Assembly (NCBI RefSeq): GCF_029338195.1
Contig: NZ_CP119781.1
Coordinates: 124,001 to 188,000, forward strand
DNA: 64,000 bases
Reading direction: 5' to 3'
Source: Haloarcula litorea
GTDB lineage: Archaea > Halobacteriota > Halobacteria > Halobacteriales > Haloarculaceae
Position numbers and translations under genes: made by a program. Shown one piece after another: positions 39,166 through 47,028 of this stretch. The notes beneath the pieces are model-generated. The model searched no databases, was not told the DNA's origin, and worked only from the letters and a program-made list of their open reading frames with translations. Numbering within the stretch: the stretch's first letter is position 1; every line of letters starts with the position of its first letter.

Positions 39166-39791
39166 TTAGTGTGACTTCTCCGTGGATTGCGCACGGCCGA
39201 GCGCGCCTGCAAGCGCCAGCAAATAGCCCAACCCGTACTGAACATCCGGATCACGTAATCCGCGAAGCAGACCAACGGCCCCGACCTGCTCGGGGGAGCT
39301 CTGCTCCGCCTCACCGACACTCTCCAGCAGCGTTTGGATGCCATCACGAGTATCGTCGTCAGCGGCCGTCTGCGCGACCTCGCCGACCGCAGCACCGGTA
39401 CCGGCCATGACGTGACCATCTCGTCGTCGAGCGCCGCGGTCGCCAACGACCCTACCTCCGCGAGTTCGGCCAGGTCGTCGAGCGTTCCGCTTTGCTGGAG
39501 CGCGAGCAACGTATCAAGGGCCTCCCGCAGGTCGTCGCCGTTCTCCCCGACCGTTTCGGCCAGCGCCACGGTCTCGTCGGTCGCCAGCCCGTCCGCAGAC
39601 TCTGCCAGTGTCGATCCCGTGGCCGAGAGCTCGCGGACCATCTCGTCGTCGAGCGCGCTCTCGCCCAGCGAGAGCACGTCCAGTAGCTCGTTGACGGCGT
39701 CGAGGTGCTCCACGAACTCGGCGACCGCCTCGGGGTTCTGCTCGATCGCCGCTTCGAGGTCGGTCGGCGCGGTAGCCTGGTTCTCGGACAT
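39166..39791 (-). pseudogene. DUF1641-like protein, frameshifted
   Basis: The first frame from the ATG at 39791 reads MSENQATAPTDLEAAIEQNP through LSLGESALDDEMVRELSATG to AALDDEMV. A shift near 39408-39417 then leads to MAGTGAAVGEVAQTA and PEQVGAVGLLRGLRDPDVQYGLGYLLALAG. The LRGLRDPDVQYGLGYLLALAG end is the DUF1641 hallmark, seen next to FAD oxidoreductases in many archaea and bacteria. The protein has an internal repeat (ALDDEMV occurs twice). One base is missing or added; the intact product would be about 208 residues. It lies 2 nt behind the quinone oxidoreductase gene. Confidence 0.75.
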
Positions 39792-39793
39792 GG

Positions 39794-40939
39794 TCAGAGC
39801 AGTCCCCGCGCGGTGAGCCAGTAGGACTCGTTGTACGCCAGTTTCGACCAGTGGAGCTTCTCCGAGGGCGGCGCCGGCGACGGCGGATTCTCGTAGTCGA
39901 ACTCGACGAACGACGCCGCGTCCATCCCCGTCTCGATGAAGCACAGCGTCTTCCCGTCGTAGGTCGCGGTCGCCGGGCGGCCGCGAATCCCGCTGGCGAG
40001 GCGCTGCCCGACGACGCCGGCCTGGTAGTGGGCGACGCTGCCCGCGTTCGGGACGCCGGTGTCGGCGGTGTCGCCGAGCGCGTAGACGTTGTCGGCAGCT
40101 TCTGCTTCGAGCGTGTGCTTGTCGACGTCGACCCAGCCGTCGTCGCCGAGCCCAGCCTCTTCGATCAGGTCGATGCCGCCGTGGGGTGGAATCGTCACGA
40201 GGAGGTCGTAGTCGAGTTCGGTCCCCTCCATCGACGTGATGGTCTCCGCGTCGGGGTCGACCGACTCGGCGTTGAAGAACGTCTCCACCTGGATGTCCCG
40301 TTCCTCCATGATGGGGCGGGCCCACTCGGCGATGTGAGGGTTGCCGTGGACGCGTTGGATCGGATACGTATACGTGATATCGACATCCTCGCGGAGGCCG
40401 CGCTCGCGGAGCCAGTCGTCGGCCATGAAGACGAATTCGAGTGGTGCCGCCGGACACATGTGGGGCGTCCCGATGACGCTCAACACGAGGTCACCCTCGG
40501 TGAACTCCAACAGTTCGTCGCGCAAGTCGGTCGCGCCCGACTCGCTGTAGTAGTTGTGACCGCCCTCCGTGAGGCCCGGAATCTGGTCGGGCTCCAACGT
40601 CGAGCCGGTCGCCAGCACGAGGTAGTCGTAGCTGACTGGTGGGGCACTCCCGTGGAACTGGAGCCGCTGGGCCTCGGTGTCGATGTCGGACACGCGGTCG
40701 ATCCGGAGATCGATTGCGTCGTCGACGAGGTCGTCGAGCGGGCGACGGCCGTCGTCGGGTTCGCGCTGGCCGAACGGCACGTACAGCCAGACCGGCTTAT
40801 AGACGTGGTCGGGGTCGTCGTTGACGAGCGTGACTCGGACGTCACCGGCGTCGAGTTCGGGTTCGAGTCGGTCGGCGAGGTCGTTCGCGAGGACGGTGCC
40901 GCCGGTCCCGCCGCCGACGATAACGACGTGTTCAGTCAT
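39794..40939 (-). CDS. sqr: sulfide:quinone oxidoreductase-family flavoprotein
   Basis: A 381-residue protein. The N-terminal FAD motif is VVIVGGGTGGTVLANDLADRL, followed by YKPVWLYVPFGQRE typical of SQR/FCSD flavoproteins. A Cys lies in GTPHMCPAAPLEFVF and another near the C-terminus in TLCFIETGMD, the positions of the redox-active pair. NVYALGDTADTGVPNAG is the second FAD motif. The C-terminal segment with bulky aromatic residues would touch the membrane. It oxidises sulfide to sulfane sulfur with electrons to quinone. The start overlaps the tusA stop by 4 nt. The order is tusA-sqr-DUF1641. Confidence 0.9.
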   Translation of the reverse strand: MTEHVVIVGGGTGGTVLANDLADRLEPELDAGDVRVTLVNDDPDHVYKPVWLYVPFGQREPDDGRRPLDDLVDDAIDLRIDRVSDIDTEAQRLQFHGSAPPVSYDYLVLATGSTLEPDQIPGLTEGGHNYYSESGATDLRDELLEFTEGDLVLSVIGTPHMCPAAPLEFVFMADDWLRERGLREDVDITYTYPIQRVHGNPHIAEWARPIMEERDIQVETFFNAESVDPDAETITSMEGTELDYDLLVTIPPHGGIDLIEEAGLGDDGWVDVDKHTLEAEAADNVYALGDTADTGVPNAGSVAHYQAGVVGQRLASGIRGRPATATYDGKTLCFIETGMDAASFVEFDYENPPSPAPPSEKLHWSKLAYNESYWLTARGLL

Positions 40940-41172
40940 GCTTTCTCCACGTAGAACTCGTTGTGGTCGTCGAGCTCTTCGACCGCGAGTAGCTCGTTGC
41001 CGGCTTCCTCGGCCCACTCGGGGACGTCGGTGAGCGACTGGTCGTTGTCGCTCAGCAGTCGGATCACGTCCCCGGACTCGGCGCTCCGAATCTTTCCGAT
41101 GAGGTCCATCAACGGGCCGGGGCATGCTGCGCCTCTGGCATCGACGGTGTCGTCAGGCTCGATGTCAGTCAT
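40936..41172 (-). CDS. tusA: TusA-family sulfur carrier, second copy
   Basis: A 78-residue protein with the signature CPGPLMDLIGKIRSAESGDVIRLLSDNDQSLTDVPEWAEEAG; the carrier Cys is in AACPGP. It is first gene of the tusA-sqr-DUF1641 operon and is coupled to sqr by a 4-nt overlap, so it probably accepts the sulfane produced by SQR. The promoter contains GCACACAATACT directly upstream of a TAATATAGG box, 39-50 nt from the start. Confidence 0.92.
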   Translation of the reverse strand: MTDIEPDDTVDARGAACPGPLMDLIGKIRSAESGDVIRLLSDNDQSLTDVPEWAEEAGNELLAVEELDDHNEFYVEKA

Positions 41173-41210
41173 AGAGAGCTCACAGGCGGCAGTTGGAACT
41201 GTCCTATATT

Positions 41211-41222
41211 AGTATTGTGTGC
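41211..41222 (-). promoter_or_regulatory. GCACACAATACT motif upstream of tusA-sqr operon
   Basis: The motif is in reverse orientation relative to the gene (GCACACAATACT towards tusA) and abuts the TATA-like TAATATAGG. Confidence 0.55.
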
Positions 41223-41300
41223 GAGTTCCAAGTTCCTGAAAATCTGTAGGCCTGGAATGAGCGACCGAGAGGTAATATTGAAATCGTAGAGGAGGAGCGT

Positions 41301-41894
41301 TCACCGCTCGAACACGAGCGCGTAGTGGTACGGCGGCAACTCGACCTGCCGGTCGAGCGTGAACGCTGCGGCCGGAAGCACGGCTTCTTCAGTTTCTCTC
41401 GGCGTCATCCGAAGTTTCGTCGGAGGTCCGCGGGGTTCGGTTCCGACAGTCGTCGTTTCACGTGGGCGGTCATGCCAGTTGACGATGATCAGGCTTCCGC
41501 CAGGTTCGATCACCCGGAACGCCTGCTCGACCAACCCCGACTGGTCGTCGACGCCGTGGAACGTGTTTGCCACGACGAGCGTGCTGACTGAGTCGGGGAG
41601 GACCCCAGTCAGGTTCCGGGCGTCACCGTGAGTCGGAACGACGTTCTCGATGTCCTGCTGCTCAGCGAGATCATCGAGTTCACCGAGCAGTGACGCATCA
41701 AGGTCGATAGCGTAAACAGGCTCAGGGTCGGCAATTCGGGCAGCTGGAAGGGCAAAGTAGCCGCTTCCACAGCCGACTTCGGCGACCGACTCGCCGGATT
41801 CGACGCCGAGTTCCCGGAGCGTCGCGCCGGGTGTCGGCCAGAGTTTGCTCCACCAGTCCCAGTCGGGTTGGCCGGTGTTCTGGAAGCGCTCCAT
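41301..41894 (-). CDS. class I SAM-dependent methyltransferase
   Basis: A 197-residue protein with the SAM-binding motif VAEVGCGSGYFALPAARI, acidic loop AIDLDASLLGELDDLA, THGDARNL and a post-motif strand LVVANTFHGVDD. The substrate is unknown. In haloarchaea such enzymes often lie beside small DUF2892-type membrane proteins and sulfur genes, as here (2 nt from the next gene upstream). A thiol or metal/metalloid methylation role is possible but not shown. Confidence 0.85.
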   Translation of the reverse strand: MERFQNTGQPDWDWWSKLWPTPGATLRELGVESGESVAEVGCGSGYFALPAARIADPEPVYAIDLDASLLGELDDLAEQQDIENVVPTHGDARNLTGVLPDSVSTLVVANTFHGVDDQSGLVEQAFRVIEPGGSLIIVNWHDRPRETTTVGTEPRGPPTKLRMTPRETEEAVLPAAAFTLDRQVELPPYHYALVFER

Positions 41895-41896
41895 CC

Positions 41897-42115
41897 CTAG
41901 CGGGACCCCGACGTATCCACTCCCAGCAGGCGATATAGGAGGCAGACTCGAACGAGGCCAGTCCCGGCGAGAACGAGACCCAGCAGGGCCAGGACTGTGC
42001 CAACCACCGTCCCAACTCCAAGCAGCCCTCCGAGTGAGGCCACTCCGACAGCCGCCAAACCCAGCCCGCCACCGATCCGGATTCGGCTGTCTGCCGCACC
42101 AATATTGTTCTTCAT
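41897..42115 (-). CDS. DUF2892/YgaP-like small membrane protein
   Basis: A 72-residue protein, MKNNIGAADSRIRIGGGLGL, with two hydrophobic helices separated by a Gly turn and a basic end. MKxNxGxxDRxIRxxxG is the DUF2892 signature, the same domain that anchors the rhodanese YgaP in membranes. It is probably a membrane anchor for a sulfur-relay protein. It shares a transcript with the methyltransferase. Confidence 0.8.
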   Translation of the reverse strand: MKNNIGAADSRIRIGGGLGLAAVGVASLGGLLGVGTVVGTVLALLGLVLAGTGLVRVCLLYRLLGVDTSGSR

Positions 42116-42208
42116 ACCCACAAATACACTATGCTATTACCTAAGTGTTTCCCGACGGCTTCCCCTCACCGCCCAAGCAATCCGGTACAACCGTGCCTGG
42201 AGGGGTTA

Positions 42209-43310
42209 CTACCCGAGCTGGGACTGCCACCGTATTGGTAGCTGAGCGTAGACGACGGCGTTGTCGACGAGGACGTCGACCGGAACGTACTCATCCGGCG
42301 CGTGAACAGTGTCGGTTCCGAGCGCGAACTCTACGGTCGGGATGCCCGCATTCCGGAGTTTCTTGGCGTCACCACCACCCGTAGCGCTCCGCCGGAAGAC
42401 GTGATCACCTGTGGCCTCCTCCGCAGTCGACGCGACGGCTTCGACGAGTGGGCTGGCGGGTGCTTCAGCCGTACCGACGCTCCAGGAGACGTCGGCGATT
42501 GTGATACCTTCGCAGTCGGCGACGCACTCCCGAATCTCCGCGAGCACATCGGGCGTGTGGACACCTGCGGTCAGTCGCACGTCAACTTCGGCGTGCGCAG
42601 ACTGCGGGACGGTGTTTATCGCGTCCCCGCCCTCGAGGACGCCGAGATTGATCGAGGGGTACCAGAACAGCTCTCGGGCGGCGGCCTCACCCATCGAGGG
42701 GGCGTAGTATTCGACTGACTCCTCGACGATCGGAGCCACGTCAGCGTCGATCTCGAGTCGCTGGGTGCCAAACCGTTCGCGCATCGTCCCGACGGCGTCG
42801 TAGAGCCGATCGATGGCATTGACGCCGAGTATTGGGCGGGAGCCGTGGGCCCCCCCACCGCTGGCTTCGAGCGTCAGCCAAATGCTGCCCCGGTCCGCGA
42901 TTGTGACTGAGTGGCGACCTTCCTCGCAGGTCGGCTCGCCAATCACGCATGCGTCAGCGTCGAGCTCACCAGCGTTCAGTAACGCTGGCAAGCCGGCGTC
43001 ACCACCCACTTCCTCGTCACTCACGAACGCGAATTGGAGGTCGACAGGTGGCTCAGTGTCGGTGGCCATTAAATAGCAGTGTATGGTCAGACTCACCCGG
43101 TAGTCGAACGAGCAGATTCGGCTTTGCTGGACCGACTGCAAAACGCTCTACTTCGACCGGAAGCGGGTCGAGGAATTGTTCGATTCTGTCGACGATTTCG
43201 CGCGTGTCGCCGGGCGGGTTCGACGTCTCAACCGCGAGAAGGTCGAGGGCGAGCGCGACCAGTTCCTCTCGGTGGGCTCGCACGTACTCGGTAGGAGTGT
43301 CATTACTCAT
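42209..43310 (-). pseudogene. M20-family peptidase (ArgE/DapE) with internal deletion
   Basis: The 5' part (43310-43067) reads MSNDTPTEYVRAHREELVAL to TLLFNGH, the strand leading to the first metal ligand. The 3' part (from about 43068) resumes in another frame with ATDTEPPVDLQFAFVSDEEVGGDAGL through EFALGTDTVHAPDEYVPVDVL. In intact M20 enzymes about 60-75 residues (GHxDVVP...GRGxxDMKGG) lie between; they are missing. The metal site is thus destroyed. The junction sits on GGCCACC, suggesting a microhomology deletion. Confidence 0.82.
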
Positions 43311-43440
43311 TCAGGAGCGGGTTTGCTGTCGAGCGGTCCTGCCACCGAGAGCGGCGAGAGCCAGTGATGGCCAAGCGTCAGTGCAGAAGCCTGGTTTCCG
43401 TCCCGTATCCCGGCCGTTACCAAGTTCGCCACAAACGACG

Positions 43441-43704
43441 TCATGTTCGTATCGCGCAGCTTTGGTCGGTATCACCAGAAGAGTAAAGCCAATACAAGGC
43501 GCCAATCACGCCAGCTGTTAGCGCAGTCACGACGATTCTGACGAGCCCACCACCGAGTGCAGCCGCCGTTCCCCCGGCAGCCGCGGCACCAGCCGTCGGC
43601 GCCGCGAAGAGACAGCAGAGACTCAACGCGCCGCCAACACCGAGTAGTCGCCACGGCGGCGTCGACGCATCCTCCGAACTCGCCTCCGTGTCCGAACCAG
43701 TCAT
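43441..43704 (-). CDS. two-TM small membrane protein
   Basis: An 87-residue protein. A polar N-terminus is followed by a hydrophobic stretch, LLGVGGALSLCCLFAAPTAGAAAAGGTAAAL, with a Cys-Cys pair, and a second helix, IVVTALTAGVIGALYWLY. The Cys pair inside the membrane and Gly/Ala-rich turn resemble mercury/thiol transport-like small proteins (MerT/MerC-type), but the similarity is weak. It overlaps the next gene upstream by 4 nt and is the last of a four-gene membrane/DsbA set. Confidence 0.6.
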   Translation of the reverse strand: MTGSDTEASSEDASTPPWRLLGVGGALSLCCLFAAPTAGAAAAGGTAAALGGGLVRIVVTALTAGVIGALYWLYSSGDTDQSCAIRT

Positions 43705-43771
43705 CGATTAGTCCCTTGTTCGCCTGATTGGCCCAAGTGCGTTTGGGTCGTCACGACCGTCGGTCGCACTG

Positions 43772-44183
43772 TCAGCACACCTCGCAACGCCGGCGCTGGT
43801 AGACCAAGAGCGCGGCGAAGCACGCAACGCTCACGACACCGAGGATTGGGCGGATCGGGTCGAAGTACGTCGAGCGCCGACGAGCTGAACAGCGCGAGCA
43901 ACACGGCGTTACAGATCGGACAGCCGAACGCCAGGAATCCGCCGATGATTCCACCGGCAGCGAATCGATCGCCAATTGGCTTCTCGGCTAGCGAGCGCTG
44001 GTAGACGAACGCGCCGGCGAAGGCAGCGGTCGCGACGAGGAACAGGTAGTCCGCCGGGGTCCGAGAGACCATCCGCACGTAGACCGGGTTCGGCAGCAGG
44101 CCGGTCACCGCCCCGAACAGGACAAACACTCCGATGCTCACGCCGACACTCCGGAGCAGACGCGGGCGCGGCAGCGCCGTCAT
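43772..44183 (-). pseudogene. membrane protein with GCPIC motif, frameshifted
   Basis: From the ATG at 44183 (MTALPRPRLLRS) the frame encodes three TM segments and GGFLAFGCPICNAVLLALFSSSAL, then turns into Arg/Pro-rich residues. The neighbouring frame carries on with YFDPIRPILGVVSVACFAALLVYQRRRCEVC to a stop at 43772. One extra base near 43865-43880 accounts for it. The intact protein would be a four-TM protein of about 136 residues with CPIC in the membrane and CEVC at the C-terminus, a layout suited to thiol-disulfide relay. It overlaps the upstream gene by 4 nt. Confidence 0.68.
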
Positions 44184-44734
44184 GCACGCCCACCTCCGTC
44201 GAGCGAACACGTTTGTGGGTCGCCTGCGCGACCGAGGAAGAAGAGGAGTAGGGCGATTCCGCCGAGTCGAAGGAGGTTGCCGTCGAACGGCAGCGCCGCC
44301 ATCGCACCGACGAAGCCCAGTGCGCCGAGCACGCCCGCACCACAGCTCGCACAGCCGGCGGCGAGCAGTCCGGGGAGTACGCCGACAATCGTCGACACAC
44401 TCCGGCGACGTGCGCGCTGGACCAGCGCGAGCGCGTTGGTTACCGCGACACCGGTCAGGACGGCGTACGTGGCGACTAGCGCGAGCCCAAGGTAGCCGGT
44501 AGTCAGATACACTTCGCGCGTGAGCGCCGTAACCGCGTAGCCGACATCGGTCAGGTCGGTCGTAAGCACCTGAACCGAGAACTGGGGGAATGAGCTCAAC
44601 ACCAAGACGACGTACGTGGCGAGTGTCACAACGGCGGTAGATAGCAACCGGGCGTCCGACGTGAGCGGATAGCCGAGCGCGTCGCGGAGGTCGCGAGTCC
44701 AGTCGCGACTCGTGGCGGTGCGGTTCCCGGTCAC
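44180..44734 (-). CDS. polytopic membrane protein with GCASCGAG motif
   Basis: A 184-residue protein with about five hydrophobic helices and the motif LLAAGCASCGAGVLGALGFVGAMAALPF, whose Cys-x-x-Cys lies at a membrane helix start. It has no clear homologue by eye. The neighbouring genes (a DsbA-like secreted protein, and a second membrane CxxC protein) suggest a membrane partner for extracytoplasmic disulfide exchange. Overlaps of 4 nt lie on both sides. Confidence 0.68.
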   Translation of the reverse strand: MTGNRTATSRDWTRDLRDALGYPLTSDARLLSTAVVTLATYVVLVLSSFPQFSVQVLTTDLTDVGYAVTALTREVYLTTGYLGLALVATYAVLTGVAVTNALALVQRARRRSVSTIVGVLPGLLAAGCASCGAGVLGALGFVGAMAALPFDGNLLRLGGIALLLFFLGRAGDPQTCSLDGGGRA

Positions 44735-45468
44735 GCCTCCATCACCTTCTCGATCGCCTCGGCGAAATTCTCGTAGGGGTGGGCGCCGACGAGCTTTCCA
44801 GCCGCCCCGGAGTCACGGTTGTAGAGTACGAACCCGGGCGTCCCCTGGATTCTCGACTCCCGGGCCACGCCGACGTTCGGCTCGATTCGCTCCCGGATCG
44901 ACACGCCGCGTTCCTCACGGCAGGTCTCGACCGCGGACAGGTCAACGCCAGCTGTCTGTTCGGTGACCGCCGCGAACGTTTCGTCGTCGGCCCAATCCGT
45001 GCCGGACTCTGGCTGTTCGGCGAAGACCGCCGCGTGCCAGTTCCAGAACGCGTCCGGGTCGCTGTCGGCGACCTGCGACCACACGCAACGCCCCCAGACC
45101 GCCGCTGGCGTGGAGTATTCTCCGATGTTCGGGTAGGGCAGCACGGCCAGGCGCGCGTCGCCGGTGTCGAGGTGCTCTCGGCCGAGTTCTGGGAGTGTCT
45201 CCGTCTCGAACTGCTTGCAGAACGGGCACAGATAGTCCGTCCAGTAGTAGATGTCTATCGGCGCGTCGCGTTCACCGGCGATGGGGCGGCCGTCGAGGTC
45301 GACGTCGAATCCGGTCGTCCCGGAACCAGCGTGCGTGGTGTCGGGGACGTAGTGCTGTCCGCTCGCACCAGATCGTGATCCCATGTAGGCGACACCACTA
45401 CCGAACGCGAGCACCGCGCCGCCGGCGATGAGTGCTCTCCGCCGAGTGATATTGCCCTCTTCGTCCAT
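44731..45468 (-). CDS. DsbA-like thiol-disulfide oxidoreductase, Tat-exported
   Basis: A 245-residue protein. The N-terminus, NITRRRALIAGGAVLAFGSGVAYMG, is a twin-arginine signal. The redox motif is CPFC in YWTDYLCPFCKQFE, followed by a helical insertion (AVWGRCVWSQVADSD) and the cis-Pro loop QGTPGFVLYN. It folds or oxidises extracytoplasmic thiols. It is first gene of the membrane cysteine set. An AGGTATTGTATATAG element lies only 5-14 nt upstream of the ATG, consistent with a TATA/motif overlap and a very short leader or an internal start. Confidence 0.88.
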   Translation of the reverse strand: MDEEGNITRRRALIAGGAVLAFGSGVAYMGSRSGASGQHYVPDTTHAGSGTTGFDVDLDGRPIAGERDAPIDIYYWTDYLCPFCKQFETETLPELGREHLDTGDARLAVLPYPNIGEYSTPAAVWGRCVWSQVADSDPDAFWNWHAAVFAEQPESGTDWADDETFAAVTEQTAGVDLSAVETCREERGVSIRERIEPNVGVARESRIQGTPGFVLYNRDSGAAGKLVGAHPYENFAEAIEKVMEA

Positions 45469-45472
45469 CTAT

Positions 45473-45482
45473 ATACAATACC
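45473..45482 (-). promoter_or_regulatory. GGTATTGTAT motif upstream of dsbA-like gene
   Basis: GGTATTGTATATAG on the minus strand, 5-14 nt before the start codon. It is the closest copy to a start codon among the island motifs. Confidence 0.4.
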
Positions 45483-45546
45483 ACTTCGCATCGGCTGATA
45501 GACGTTGTGGTCCTAATAGAATTCCAAGACCTCCCTCTATGGGCAC

Positions 45547-45945
45547 CTAGACCGCGTTTTCGACTGTCTCAATTATCGAATACGGATCATGTGTGTCATC
45601 ATTCCGTACCACGACAACGAGCCCGGTCGTCTCCTCGACTGGTACGGTGATGGTGACCAGTGTATCGTACACGCGGACGGTCGCATGCAGCGACTCTCCG
45701 TGGTACTCCTCGTAGACTGCAGTGCCGATCGCCTCCAGCTGAATGTGCTCCAGAATCGCCCGGATATCCGACGCTGCGTACTGTGAGGACGCCGCCTCGT
45801 CTCGGTACAGGACATCGTACTCGCCATCCTCGTAGGACGCCAGGCCGGCCAGCGTCTCACCGAGATCAGCCTTCAGTGTCGATTCGAGGGATTCAGCGAT
45901 ATCCCCCAGTGAGCGGTTATCCGCGTCAGTAGGCTCATCGGTCAT
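45547..45945 (-). CDS. conserved haloarchaeal protein, unknown function
   Basis: 132 residues from the ATG at 45945 (MTDEPTDADN). After an acidic start, LASYEDGEYDVLYRDEAASSQYAASDIRAILEHIQLEAIGTAVYEEYHGESLHATVRVYDTLVTITVPVEETTGLVVVV suggests an alpha/beta fold that recurs widely in haloarchaea (I recall a DUF7522-type family, number uncertain). It is not an enzyme by any visible motif. It stands 7 nt from the broken thioredoxin gene on the same strand. Confidence 0.6.
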   Translation of the reverse strand: MTDEPTDADNRSLGDIAESLESTLKADLGETLAGLASYEDGEYDVLYRDEAASSQYAASDIRAILEHIQLEAIGTAVYEEYHGESLHATVRVYDTLVTITVPVEETTGLVVVVRNDDTHDPYSIIETVENAV

Positions 45946-45952
45946 CGTTGGT

Positions 45953-46365
45953 TCACGCGTGCGCTTCAATCACGGAGCGAAGCTGCGCTTCGTCCTGCAT
46001 TCCGACGAGTCGTTCCGCCGGCTGGCCGTCAGCGAACAGGACGAGGGTCGGAACCCCCTGGACACCGTACTCTGCGGCGAGTTGCTGATTTGCGTCGATG
46101 TCGATCTTCGCTACGGTCGCATCGGTCTCGGCCGCGATCGTTTCGACGATTGGTTCGAGCATCTGGCACGGACCACACCAATCGGCATAGAAGTCGGCAG
46201 CACGAGACCGTACTCGGCGACAGTTTCTGACAGCTCGGCGCCGCCGTCGATATGGATCGGTTCGGACGGGCTCTTCGAGGTGGACGCCTCAGAACCGCCC
46301 GTTTCAGCCTTGTTTCGAAGCTCCGCCAGTTTCTGTCGACGGATCTCCTCGATATCTTCAGCCAT
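45953..46365 (-). pseudogene. thioredoxin, frameshifted
   Basis: From the ATG at 46365 (MAEDIEEIRRQKLAEL) the frame runs to AELSETVAEYGLVLP and then leaves the thioredoxin pattern. In the next frame DFYADWCGPCQMLEPIVETI to AQLRSVIEAHA completes a normal thioredoxin, stop at 45953. One base is missing in the stretch 46196-46200. The active site WCGPC is intact. It closely resembles the thioredoxin at 29.0-29.4 kb. An AGTATTGTGC motif lies 47-56 nt upstream. Confidence 0.82.
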
Positions 46366-46411
46366 TAGGTGTCCGTTTGAACCGCGCCGCCTCATTTATT
46401 TTGTATAACTC

Positions 46412-46421
46412 GCACAATACT
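46412..46421 (-). promoter_or_regulatory. AGTATTGTGC motif upstream of broken thioredoxin
   Basis: Exact AGTATTGTGC on the minus strand, upstream of a TTATACAAAATAAAT box. Confidence 0.6.
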
Positions 46422-46449
46422 GCCCCAGTGCGGGTTTGAACGATAGGGG

Positions 46450-46869
46450 TCAGAGACAGGACTCAATCGGCTCCTTCTCGCGATCCTCCAAGTCCCGGCT
46501 GTACCGGTCTTCGAACTCCTGAATAAGCTGTCCGATGGCCGCATACCAATCGTTGAGCAATCGCTGCATGTCGTGTGCAACTTCCTCGGATGTCCGCGAA
46601 CGATACACGTAGTAGTACCCTCCGTGCTCGTAGTTTACTTGCTCCTGAACTACCACGCCGGCCTCAAGGAGTCGAGATATCGAACGATACGCAGTCGAAC
46701 GTTCACAATCCATTCGATCTGCGACGTCGTCGACGGTAAGACCCTCCTCTGCCTGTTGTAGCAGCTGAAAGACCACCTGATCCCGCTCGTTGAGTCCGTG
46801 AATGCAGCCCAGGAGGTCAAGGCACCCCAGATCGCGCTCGAGGTCCTCACGCACTGACGTGGCCACCAT
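46450..46869 (-). CDS. TrmB-like winged-helix regulator, copy 2
   Basis: A 139-residue protein, the same architecture as the regulator at 29.6-30.0 kb. An N-terminal CLDLLGCIHGLNERDQVVFQLLQ segment with two Cys is followed by the HTH LTVDDVADRMDCERSTAYRSISRLLEAGVVVQEQVNYEHGGYYYVY. The dimerisation helix is MQRLLNDWYAAIGQLIQEFEDRY. The recognition segment ERSTAYR is identical in both, so they probably bind the same DNA motif. The Cys in DCERSTAYR is next to the recognition helix and may sense persulfide. A TAGTATTGTAG-like site lies 47-55 nt upstream. Confidence 0.8.
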   Translation of the reverse strand: MVATSVREDLERDLGCLDLLGCIHGLNERDQVVFQLLQQAEEGLTVDDVADRMDCERSTAYRSISRLLEAGVVVQEQVNYEHGGYYYVYRSRTSEEVAHDMQRLLNDWYAAIGQLIQEFEDRYSRDLEDREKEPIESCL

Positions 46870-46915
46870 ATCTAAAAATAGGAAGACAGAGACGATTAAA
46901 GCTGTTCCCGAATAC

Positions 46916-46924
46916 TACAATACT
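46916..46924 (-). promoter_or_regulatory. AGTATTGTA motif upstream of regulator copy 2
   Basis: AGTATTGTA on the minus strand between the regulator and the divergent DUF302 gene. It is a candidate autoregulatory site. Confidence 0.45.
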
Positions 46925-47028
46925 CCGATAGCCGATCAGATACTGGAGCCACTCTTTCCCATGGAAATCCGCTTTCGCGAAAGAAGACCCGAAGAGACTT
47001 TGTCCTGAAGACCCAAGATAGTACACGA

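Noticed and set aside
39851-40954. Long open frame of 367 codons on the plus strand opposite the sqr gene
   Set aside because: It mirrors a well-supported minus-strand gene; its residue composition (Arg/Val-rich, no motif) is that of an antisense frame in GC-rich DNA.
44430-44445. GTTGGTTA inside a membrane protein gene as an eighth inverted-repeat copy
   Set aside because: Only one half-site is present, with no partner arm at 21-22 nt, and it is in coding sequence.
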